From assembly GCA_034336665.1 (NCBI GenBank), contig JAPFBE010000003.1, positions 63,035,352 to 63,099,351 of the forward strand: 64,000 nt of DNA, read 5' to 3'. Position numbers and translations under genes: made by a program. The notes under the pieces are model-generated. The model was not told where the DNA came from. It searched no databases and saw nothing but the letters and a program-made list of their open reading frames with translations. The number at the start of each line of letters is the position of its first letter. The stretch's first letter is position 1. Of the stretch, positions 1 to 11,300 are shown piece by piece. Origin of the DNA: Luscinia megarhynchos (taxonomy: Eukaryota; Chordata; Aves; Passeriformes; Turdidae).

Positions 1-395
1 AGATGATCTGAACACAAGTCTTTGGTCTCACCTTCTGGTCTCACCCTCCAGCTGTCACTTGTCTCCTCAGAGCAGTGGGGTTAAATGATGTGTCCCACCT
101 CTCTGCTTATTCCCATGCTTCAGTCAATGTCTTAAGGGGATTTATTTGGCATTTTTTTGATTATTTAATTTAAAGGAGAGAGTGGTACTCTCTGAATTAA
201 TATACTCTAAACACTACAGATCAGAGCTTAAATTAAGAAAGAGACTGGACTGGATTACAGCTAAGAAGTGAATCCCTGATTAAGTCAAGTTGCAAATCAC
301 CTTTAAAACAGTATACACCTGTGTAGTGCCTCAAACATTCAGAGTTTAGAGGTTCAGCTTTACTCTTGTACTGTTACTCTTTAATGGACCCGGTT

Positions 396-456
396 TTCCC
401 TTTTCCTTTTCCTTTTTCTTTTTTCTTTTTTTTTTCTTTTTTTTTTTTTTCCTTTT
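396..456. repeat. Polypyrimidine (T/C) low-complexity tract
   Basis: About 60 bases made almost only of T and C, with several T-runs of 10 or more. Simple low-complexity DNA. On the other strand it is a purine tract. Confidence 0.9.
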
Positions 457-965
457 AATACTTTTCCTTCCCTCTTACCCATGTTAAATTTTTTTAAAGT
501 CTGCCTCTATTACCATGCAGACATTTTAGCTGGTTAGTCAGTTGAAAAAAAATTGTACCTGAAATTTTGGAGTAGTTCAAAAGCTCGCAAAGAAGTTTAA
601 TGCTCATGAAAGTGAAAGAGCAACAGCACTGGCCTGACTCATACCCTGTAGGAGTAGGTGCTAGCATAAACCTCCCTACATATATCTGCTGGTTCATCTC
701 TGGCCTTTTAACAAGCTGCAGTCTGTATTAACTCATTGTGGTGCAGTAATTGCAAGCTATGGTAAGAGAGCCCTTCTTTTCCTGCTTGAAATCAGCTTTT
801 TCAGCAACTACTGAACTGAAGTTTTACTGTCAGCAGTTTTTATTATTATATACAATTAGAGTGCTTGAGTCAAAATGTGGCAGATTTTCTGTTAAAAATT
901 ACTGCATGTGTTAGTAAATGTATAGCTCACCAACCCCCTGCCAGATTTGGGGTGGATGTGGTATT

Positions 966-1003
966 TGCACGCAGAGTGTTCCCCTGCATGCAGAGTGTTC
1001 CCT
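966..1003. repeat. 19-bp tandem duplication
   Basis: Two adjacent 19-bp copies, 'tgcacgcagagtgttcccc' and 'tgcatgcagagtgttccct', differing at two positions. It looks like a fairly recent slippage or patch duplication. Confidence 0.85.
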
Positions 1004-3807
1004 ACCCCTCTAGTCTCTGTTGAGCCCTGGAGATGCAGCCTGACTTGTGGCAGAAGCTCTGTCTGGAGCACCTGACCAGAAGGAGCATTTCTGCCCAAAC
1101 CCCTCGGAGAGGGGGAGCACTCCCACAAGGACGCTCTGTGGTGCCTCTGCTCTGCCTGGTGCTGCAGCAGTGCACGGGCACATGATGCTCAGTTCCCCCT
1201 CCCCATGCAGAGGGCTTTGGGTGTCAGGGCACACCAGGTCACTCATGATGTTTGGCTTGAACCTATATTCTTCCTCCTGCTGGCACTGACCAGCGAGGAA
1301 TATTTATTGTGGATACCGCTGTGCTGCTCTGGTCTGTGTCCAAGGGACAAAAACAGGAGGAGAACCAGAAATCCTGTGCTTTGCTTTGAAAGTTCCTCCA
1401 CGGTTGCATTTCCTCTCCAACAGGGCCCTTGAGGAGATGAGAGGAGCATATGTTTATGTTTCCCAGTTATTTTCTGAAATGGTCTTCACTGGAATGTTCA
1501 TTCCAGCTTTGTTAATGAATTTTTACGTTGCTACTCAATGTGTTCAAAGTCATTTTCCCTCCTCCCCCTTCCTGTTTTCTCTGACCTTTTTTTTTTAATT
1601 TCTTTTGTGCTGCAAACACAAGTTTTTAATTACTTTACTGCGACAATTCAAAAGTTTTGTCTTTGCATTTGACTTCCTAAGTCCCTGTAGGATTTGGCTA
1701 GAGTGTGGAAATCCACAGTTTTGAGAAAAACAGGTATACTAAAGGATGCTAGTTTAGGGCACTTTGGAGTTCAGGAAGATGAAGGGCCCAGATCACTAAC
1801 AGGAGTAAGGTAAATAAATGGCTTTAACAGCCTTGTGTAGGCAAAGTATGGCATCTGGAGCCGTGCAGTACCACAGTATATAACTGGAGACAAAGTGGCA
1901 GAATCTTGTCCAAAGTCACCTGAGATACCGATGAGTTTGTAAACCATGCATGCACTTATAAAACTCAAAGAAACAAACATGCAAAAACCTGGAAGGGTTC
2001 TTAGCAGATCTGTGAACAGCCTGCTCCAGCTTTACCTTGATTTTCTCATAGTGATAACATCTACAAGAACAGGGTGTTGGAAATGAGAGCAGATCATTTT
2101 CCAAAGAGAAAAAAATTACATTCATTAATTTGCAAGTGATATAACTTTTTTGGTACTTTCCCTTCAAATTGAAAACACTTGTCAGGCATATTTCCAGCAT
2201 GGCATGAGGTGAATTAGTAGCAAAATTATGATGAACGTGAAGAAAACACTGTCAGGTTCAATCCCGCTCTATATTTGGGGTTTGGGGGAAAAAAGCCAAC
2301 AAAACAAGGCAACAAAACCGATGTAAAACTTTATGGCTGGTTTGTTTTTCAACTTTAACAAAACGGTCAAGGAAAATGAGGATGCCAACACTCCTGGAGG
2401 GGTGAGCAGAACTCACACTGCAGCTCTGCATTGGTGCAGCAGCTCCCCAGCCACAGGATGAGATCCTCCTGGAATGCAGACCACTGCAAAGTCTACGTGA
2501 CCCAGCACAGTTCAGCAGCTATGATTCCTCTGGTGCTACCTCTCCTTCCCTCCCCAAAAAATAGGTCTGTAGCACCTGTCTGAAAAGCATAGCTTAAAAA
2601 AGCTGCTTGGCTAGCAGCCACCTTCTCCTCTGGGAGAAACAAGGGAGGAGGAGCTTTTACAGTGAAATACAAGCATAAGATTTGAATGCTTGTTAATAAC
2701 AAGCACTAGAACCAGACTTGGCCCCATGGCTGAGAGTCCACTGTGCAGGCAGCTCTGTCTGTGGTATGTGATCCCAGCAAACAGCCAGGATCTGCTGGGG
2801 ACAGCCACAGGTGACAACAGCCCAGGGTTTGCAGCAGCAAAATGTTTCTTTCATCAGCAGATACCAGTATGCTAAACCTGACACTCCCAGTGTTTACCAG
2901 AGGCAGAGGAGATACTGGTGAGGAGAATAACCCTGCAGTGTTTTGGAGAGACCACACTCAGCCTCCCAAAGTGGGTTTTTTTTTCTGTAAAAATAGTGAC
3001 TGATCACTTGGGTTGCATAAGTGGGTCAAGCTATATTATTCCAGTCCAATTTTAATGAGCTGAGCCCTTGCTGTCAGTCAGTCCATGGCCATCCTGTAAT
3101 CAGGATGGTTATTTTAAAAGCTGACAGCTCTGGTGGGGCAGAGGTAGACATCAATTCAGCCACTGTACCTTTCCCAGTCCCTGCCAAGCATCCCAAGGTA
3201 GGCCAGGGATACACTAATTAAAAAAAATACAGCAACCTCCAAACCCAGAATGCTACAAAAAAGACATTAAAGAATCCACTGCATAAGTGAGCAATTTAAA
3301 AGACAAATTCAGAGTCCTAGGGTGGAGAGAGCCAAATGTTCCTTTTCCTATCATCAAATGTTATTTACTCTAATGCACAAACAATGAACAGAAGCTTTTT
3401 TTTCTCCTCCCAAACTGTGTAAATTACTATTTAAAAGAGTTCTCCAGGGCTGCTGATCAAGTCCGTGCACAGAGTTAAAATACAGCCCACCTCACTGCAT
3501 TTATTCCTCTTAATACCTGAAGCCCTTCTTCAGTGAAACCCACAAACTAGACTTCTTGTTATTCGTCAAAGAGAGCCTTTTGTCTTCTCAGCACGCACCA
3601 TCAATCTGATCCTTTAAAGATTGCATGCACCAGTCAATTCACCACCCTGAAAGTGGATTCAGAAGAGCTTAGCAATAGCAGTAAATAAGATGTTTTGCTC
3701 AAGCTGTTAATTATATCCAGGACAGGCTGGGAAATTCTTCACGATAATCGTCAATATTGAGTGCTTGAAAAATAGCTGCTCAGGATACTCTCCTGCAATT
3801 ATCACCA

Positions 3808-4122
3808 ATGTATGTGAATGAGAATCATGTATGCCAACAGACACCCCATTACTTGACAAATCAAGACATTAAAAATCAGCTCAGTGAGATGCAATTTTGC
3901 TTGTCTGGCTCATACTTCACATATTATGGTGAACAGCCTCAAAATAATAATAATGAAGAATATGATCTGTTGTGTTACCACTCTGAAGGTCACTTGAAAG
4001 CGGTTATTTCATGCAACGTTGCCAGTAGAATGTGTTTATCCTCTGTTGCAGACTCAACAATATCAAGGCTATCATATTTTGGATGGTGTTTTAATGGCAG
4101 CAAAGACAGTTTTATTTTATAG
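3808..4122 (+). other. Isolated 104-codon open frame, probably non-coding
   Basis: An ATG-to-stop frame of 104 residues in an AT-rich area where stops are frequent. The predicted peptide is rich in N, S, Y and C and has no motif I recognise. No splice structure, promoter or neighbour supports it. A frame this long is expected by chance in 64 kb read in six frames. Confidence 0.12.
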
Positions 4123-7100
4123 CAGAAGCACTTCAAAAACGTGACAAAAACTCAGTGACCTCTGATTTTCTTCTTGAACATTTCTGCATTTTTTAAGGTT
4201 ACATGCTGATTTCTTTTAAGCCAACAGAAAAAACCTCTCTGACTTTCACAGGTGACCTCTTTCCACTTTTTTAGGGTACCCTGGGGCCCCCTCGGTATTT
4301 GCACTACATTGTACTTCTCTGAAATATTAATTATATTGTTATATGTCCAGTCTTGCATCTGATTCTGTGCATTCACTTGTGAATAAACTAGTGCCTGTCT
4401 GAGGATGGAGTTGTCAGGAAGATCATGAAATAATGCGAAAATAGCATGACAATTCTGATGTTTTCTATATACTGAAGTTCAGGACAACTTATTTGGCTGC
4501 AGTTCAGAGCATTCAGAAACTGATCTTATGATTGTTCTGATTACAGCAATTGACACCACACTGTTTAGTCATCCACCAGCTCCTACACAAACTTGGCTGT
4601 AACTTTTCTGTAAGTTTGCTCAACTCATGTAGTGCTCAGAACTGACACTGCAGCAGAGCTAAACTTCCATGGCAGCTTTCTTGACCTGGCTGCAGACATG
4701 CTGCTTTAGAGGCACGAAGGACAAGGGGTGGGAAGGTAGAAAAGGGGCTCAGCAGGAGCAGAGTGATGGCTGTGGCAGGGCTATAGGAAGTGCTGAGGGT
4801 GACCAAGGTAACTGGGAGCTGCACAACCCCTCTGGAGACAAATGTGCTGAATGCTCCCAGCAAGGCTTTCCACATGGTAAAGAGGAAAAAATAGTCTGCT
4901 GTGGTTGGGTTGAGGGCCTCCTGTGGAAAAATCCAAGGGGGGATTTAGTCTGCCTGTCAAGGGTACAAAATCTTGACACTAGTGCCCATGGTTTAGGCTG
5001 CTGTAAGCAGATCTAGGTTGCAGTTGAAAGAGGCAACTATGATATCTGATAATCACCTGAAGGGTGTAGCAAGTAGCCTGTTGAAAGCCTTATGTCTGTT
5101 AATTTTGTGTCCATTCAATAAATATTTCATTTTGTAATAGACCTAATGGGTCCATTATTAAAAGCTTGTGAATGAGAGCAATCTGGGGCGCAGGCCATCC
5201 CAAACAGAGGTACTGCCAGAAATTTGAGTCAGAGGCAAGACTTGTCTAAGATCTTGTCTGCCCTTTGTAACAAAGGCCCACAGGAACTTTCTACAGAACT
5301 GGAGACACTTCAGGCATTGCTCTCTTGCAGCCCAGCCACTTTCCTGCTGCACCCTAACATGAAGATCACGGATCCTAAGTCCTTTATCCTCAAGCCATTC
5401 TGGTAATCCCATTATAATGATGAAACAGGCTTAGGAAGAGGAGAAAACTCAAACTATGAAAAAAAAGATTTCCCCACAGGCTTAATTTCAGCTTGTCACA
5501 AAATTTTTGCTTGGTAATCTATCTTATTTGGAGAATTATCTTCTATATAGCTCTTAAATTCATTCATTGTCTCTGAGATTTGCTGAATAATCTACTCCAC
5601 TTAATAGTTTTTAAGATTTACAAACAGAATACCTCACTGAATTTCATTTGGCAGAGGAGTATGTGCACATGGTATGAATTTCCCTTTCTTTAAACTATAT
5701 CTGAAGCCAGTAGTTGAAGAGCTGTAGGAAAATAAGATTTAGGTCTGATCTGCATGGGGAAGTGACCAACAGATTGCGTGATTCCATGATAGTTCCCTAG
5801 GTAGACATTATGTTCTGAAATAGAAGGGAATTTATGCTGGAATAATTACTCCACTCTGATTCTAAAATTTAGTAAAAGAGGTCAAATATTCAGGGCTGGA
5901 TACTCTTTATTGTTCTTGTATTTCTTATGCCCTCTAAGGATTTGGATAAGGGGAATTTCTTCCTATTACATTTATAAGGAATTATCTTGTATAAATAGCA
6001 GTTAATTGGTTAGGGCTTTGCAAGCCAAAGAAAGGTTAAGCTCTCTTTCATAAAAACTTCAGCAAGATACAGAAGGAATGAATGTGCATCCCCTGGTGAC
6101 TGCCTGCTGTTGTCTTCTTACTTCCTAAATGTAGTCACATGGCTGCCTTCAAGATCCTCCCAGAATGTTTAGAAATATTTTGGTCAGGGGAATGAAAGGA
6201 CAGAAGATTTTTTAGTGACTCCCACAGGAAACAGTGGGGTGGGCTGTGTGAGGCTACAACTTTCTGCTCCAGAATAAATTGGACCAATGTACACAGAAGA
6301 TTCTTATCTGATGAAGAATTACAAGCAGGATTATGCATTACGACATTGGATGGACTGTTGGATTTTGGCTTTGTTCTTCCTGGGTATTCAAAGGGCTTTT
6401 AGCTCCAGTTGCATTGGTTTGTCCAAATTATACGACTCCCTTGCCCTATTTTAGCCACTCTCTTAAAGATGGAGGGTGCATGGGGGGCTGTTCCCCATGG
6501 TGTGACTTGGTGTGCTCCTAGGGAAGAGCAGGCTTCGTCTGAAGCAGCCTGGCCTTACCCTGACACCAAGAGTGGGACCACCTTGGCAGACAGAGGTTGC
6601 AAGCAGATATGTCTGTATTTGGGCCCCTGAATCTTACTCCAGGGCCTACAACATGGTATTGGCATAATGATGGTGTTCTGCTCTCCTCCTGCTGTCTCAT
6701 GCTCTGCTTCATGTCTGTCCCTGAGAATAATAACTGCTGTACAACAGAGCAGCATAAAAGGAAAAGTAAAGTCTGCAGGTAGACATACTTTCTCTTATTG
6801 GACAAACAATGTAGTTTGAAAAAGCAGACAGGCTTTCAGGTAGGCAAGAGGTTTTTCAGGCTTGATAGAGAAGCAGCAAATTTCAAAGCTGAACAGGGAT
6901 TGTAAAAAAATGTCCTGAGTGTAATCAGATATTTTTCAGAGGATTGGAAAGGAGGTTGTTGGGACCTGTGAAGTAGACTTAATTTTTTAGTAGGAAAAGA
7001 GAGACAGTGTTCTCATTCATGCCTATGTGACAGGGAGACTTTAGTGAGGAGAGGAAGCTTACAAAATGTAAAAGCAGTATCTCCACCAAATCCATGGTAT

Positions 7101-7740
7101 TTGATAGTCAGTGCAGTTATGAATCTCTATTCCCAGGCTTAGTAGGAAGTGGGATTTGAGGTCAGAGTGTGTCTGCTATGAATGAAGAACAGAGATCTAG
7201 AAACAATAGTGAGCACCAGCAGAAGCTTATGCAGAAAAGGAAATTTAAATTAAATTACTTTTAAACCAGTTTTGTCTGGAAACTCTTTATGGTAGGAACA
7301 TTCATTGAAATATATTCCCTATGTTAAAAAGGGCTCTGTGGGAACAAACTTTTTACATTTCAAAGGACAGTTGGTGATTCAACATTTTTTTCTTTTTAGG
7401 AATGAAAGATGAAAAAATGACAAAAAGAATGAACCATTTAGAAGACAATGTTGAAAAGAGAAAAATAATACTTCTGGTCAGAATAATTTTTTGGGAAAAA
7501 TGAAAAGATGATGTTTTTCTGGGACTTAGAATATCTGGAAAGTTCTTAATATAAAATAGAAAAGTTGCTTTGAAATGGAAAATAAAATTTCATCTTAAAA
7601 TGTCTGAATAGGAATGCTTCTGACTGATGGCTTGCAACCAAGTTTTTGGAAATGCATGGAAAAAGCCAAAAAAAAAAAAAAAATTTGTCTTAATGCAAGC
7701 AACATTTTGCAGCTGACAGACATGTCACTGCAGAAGCAGA

Positions 7741-8310
7741 TTAGCCCATGGCATTTAGATCTCAGCGCCCTGATAGACGAGGGCTGGTCAGCTGGGAGAG
7801 CAGGCGCGAGGGTGCTGGGCTGGGCCCTGCTGCTGTCACTGCCAGCCGCCTCTGGGGCACGGCGCTGCCATAAAGACACACAGATGCCTGGAGCCACCCC
7901 ACCAGCAGGCAGCACAGCTGCCAGGGCTCAGAAGTGCAGGCGAGTGTGACCAAAGCTCTGTGGACAAGCTCAAGGGCCTCCACAGCTGGCGCAGGGAAGA
8001 GCCGCGTGTCGCGCACGGCGAGGTCACATCCCAGCCACGGCCCAGCTCCCAGCGCTCCCCGTGGCTCTGAGGAGCCCTGAGACAAACAGCTCCGTGCCCG
8101 GGGCAGCCACAGCCACAACGGCAGCACAGGCTCCATGTGAGCGAGCTGGAGCGATGGCAGCAGCCACCCGGAGACCTTTGCTCCAGCTGTCGTGGTGAAA
8201 CACGGCGCTCGCCTTGCGCCGTCCTTTTCTGTAAGGGGCCTTTTTATATTTAGCCCTTCTAAACATCCGTTAATTAATGGCCAATAAAAACAAGCGACAA
8301 CTACCGCTGG
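7741..8310. promoter_or_regulatory. Orphan CpG island
   Basis: About 33 CpG dinucleotides in roughly 550 bp (counted by eye), densest at 7,981-8,040 and 8,161-8,222, in GC-rich sequence between AT-rich flanks. The ratio of observed to expected CpG is about 0.65 by my estimate, which meets the usual CpG-island threshold. In vertebrates such islands mark promoters or developmental enhancers, yet no gene starts here that I can recognise. The 185-codon minus-strand frame across it (7,762-8,319) is unrecognised and is best explained by stop-codon depletion in GC-rich DNA. Confidence 0.65.
8236..8282. promoter_or_regulatory. AT-rich motif cluster at the edge of the CpG island
   Basis: It contains 'tttttatattt' (8,241-8,251, MEF2/TATA-like) and the palindrome TTAATTAA (8,270-8,277, homeodomain-type core), next to a CpG-rich block. 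This resembles an enhancer or promoter edge, but such short motifs are common by chance. Confidence 0.2.
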
Positions 8311-8319
8311 GCCAAGCAA

Positions 8320-11300
8320 TTCAGCAGCTAAGTGGTTTTCAAGTTTCTTTCTGTGTATTTTTTGCTGATTAGAGTAAGTGAATCATCTGTTCTGGCTTAA
8401 TTTTTCAATCAGTATAGCCTTCCAGTCATTCCCTAATTTCTGGGAATTTGTTGGTTATTTTTAAGGGTTACAGAGATGCTCTTTCCTGTAGGTTGCTCCT
8501 GCCCTGGATTTTTAGATATACAATAGTTGCTCTTAATGAGGTGTAATCAGTTGCTCAAGTCATGAAATATATGTTCTATCCCTTCTTTGGAAAGACGGCA
8601 CTCAGCTATGAAATACATAGATGTATTTTTGATGGAAATAATATTTCCCTGAAACTACAATATTTGAAAACATAATCTTTGAAACTCCTGAAATTTGCAA
8701 GAAGGAACTGAATCTGACATTGCCATGCCAAAAAAAGTCATGATGTTGCATAGACAAATACTTTGGTTTCCTTTCTTCTTCACCCTTCTCCCAGGATTCC
8801 TGCTGCTGTCTGAGACCACAGCCATGAGCCCTTCATTCTGTCTTGAATGTTGTGTTTTGTACTTCACTTTGAGATATGAGAAAAAGGGAGGGGAACATCA
8901 GTAAGCAGTTTTCAATACTTCATACAAGAAGAGCTCATGGAGGACATGAATAAGCACAGCTTCTGTTCCCTGAGCCATACACAGCTGGAATTTGGGAGAG
9001 TACATCTGAGAAAGTGCCTTTATGTTTTCCACTTTTGCTGAGGAGCTGTGGATTGCACTATCAGGAATGGGGTGCAGAGGAACAGGGAGCTTTGTTCTGG
9101 GCATGTGTGGCTCAAACCTGCCTTACATGTTACAATTACCAGATGATTTACTGAATGAAAACAACACCAAACCTTCTGCTATTGGTTTGGCACACTTCTC
9201 ACCATCATCACAACTGAGTAAAACCTTCTGGAATATCACAGCTGGCTGGTCCCTTTTTCCCCTGATAAATGAAGACAAGCAAGTGCCAAAATGAAATGCT
9301 AAACCAGACCTTGAAATTTTAGAAAATCCCTCTGATAAGGCTGCTTCACTGCTGTTTATCAGGGAATGAGGGTATTGCTTCCTCTTACTTTTTCCATAAT
9401 GTACATTGTACTATGTGGGGGAGGCAGGAAGGAGATGTAAAAAAAATTGCAGTAAATGCAACTTCTGCCTGGTGACAGCTGGAGCAGTAGTGGACCCACA
9501 AGAGGGGACCAGCATTGGAAGAATCTCTCTGAGCTACCAATAACCCATTTCTTAGCCCTAGTTCTGCCTAGCATCTGCTGCTACTTATTTAGAACTGGGG
9601 AGGTTCTTAAGTAAACAGAACAATAACAATCAGGCCTTAGGGGGCATGACTGCCATGAATGTCCTTCTGCATTCAGAGGCCGGAGAAGTTATTGTCTTGA
9701 AAAATCCTAGAAACCCTTTGTTGCTGCCTGTCCCAAGGAGAGGATTCCCAGCCTATATCCATCACAGCCTTCTCAGTCCCAGACTGCCCTTGTGGTCAGG
9801 CAGACATGCTGCAGCCTGGTCGGCATTCTCACACACACTCATGGCATTGGTATTTTACACAGCTGATAAAAAATATTTATACTCCAAAGACTTTTGGGGA
9901 AGGCCATATCCAGTCTCCTTGCTGGTCACGGTGAATCTTTCACAACTCACTGTCTGGCAGCAACTTGTAGAGTTATGTTTTCATTGCCAAGCTCCTTGAC
10001 ATCAGACTAGTGCATTTAGCCTTTTTAGATCTTTTCATAGGATCATTATGGTGAGATAAATGACAGGGCAACATTCTGATTTAAAAAGGGGTGAAATATA
10101 TGTCATACTGCAACCGTTTAGCAGAATTTTGCAAAATTATCTCACTAAAGTGTTCAAATTGTGCTTATAAAATACAAAACCCAGCATCATGCTATCATGC
10201 TATTCAAACAAAAGTGTCACAGCACCAGCTAATGCAGTATCTCTTTTGCCACTGCTCAGTTCTCAGCCTTAGCCTCAGCTTTGGACTCACATTATTCATC
10301 TAATGTAGCATCTGATTCTGTGTGGTCCTGAACTCTCTTAACCCCAGAGGCTCAGGCCTGCAGAGATTGGAGTGATAAGACGTGGCTGAGCTCACATGCC
10401 CTCAGAATGCAAGGCAGAAAGAAATGCAAGCTCCCTTCCAAGAGGGCCTGCTTGTGCTCCTGTGCTAGGGGGAAAAGTGAGAGGCAGGATTCAGTCACTG
10501 ACTTGGACAGAGTTCAAGCATTTCTGCTGGGAAATAAACCCACAGCACTGTTGAAAGGTGCAAGACTGCCTGTTACCTCAACAGCTGGGCCAGGCCAGTT
10601 GGACTGGAGCTCTTGCAGTACAGTGTAGTTAGTGATCTGTCTAGCTAAACAAAATTTCACTGCTAATCTTCTTGACCTCAGATGTCTTGCCTTTCTAAAT
10701 CCCAGTTTAAAATACACCTTTCTACCCAGCCCTGGAAGAAAGCACAATGCAAACCAAGACACGAAGGAAGCTTCCTAAGCTGTGGCTGTCAATGGAGAGT
10801 TAAGTTTACTTCTTGCAGGAAAATTGTCAGTATAATTTAGGAGAAAGTTCTTGTTTCCAAATCTTTGAGGTGCATCTCTATTGCCATCATATTGCCTTTG
10901 GCTGTTGGACAGTGGAATGGACTGTTTTTATTTCTCAGCATCTTTGGCCGTGACAGGGGCCAAATATGCCCTCCTACTTTCTGGGTGTGGTGCAAGTGAA
11001 GCCTCTAAGGATCTGAGTATTTCTACAGAAATCTCCAAGGTTGTTTTAGCATCCTGCAGGAACTTTTGTGGCTCCTGGTATGAGGAGGCTGGAACAGATG
11101 TCCTTGTGCTTGCTTCAGGTCCAAGTGGCTTACCACAGCTGCTGGCACTAGCATGAAGTGGCCAGAGCTTCCCTCCAAGCTCTCCATCTCTCATTGATTT
11201 CTAGAAATGGAAATAATGAATAGTCAAATCATTTTTAGAAAACATATTTGCAGTAAGCCTAGCACTTGATGGGTGATAAAGAGGGAGAGGCTCCTGGGGA

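Larger units (their letters stand above)
1..7740. other. Intergenic DNA without a recognisable gene
   Basis: No coding region, RNA gene or transposon is recognised. Contents worth noting are a pyrimidine tract (396-456), a 19-bp tandem duplication (966-1003), an isolated 104-codon open frame on the plus strand (3,808-4,122) and a plus-strand AATAAA (5,117-5,122). Several stretches (for example 3,250-3,800 and 7,200-7,600) are AT-rich unique sequence that could be conserved noncoding DNA, which cannot be judged without alignment. Confidence 0.7.

Noticed and set aside
7762..8319. 185-codon open frame on the minus strand
   Set aside because: It spans the CpG island, where stops are rare. The peptide is rich in A, L, P and R with no recognisable domain, and other frames there are open too.
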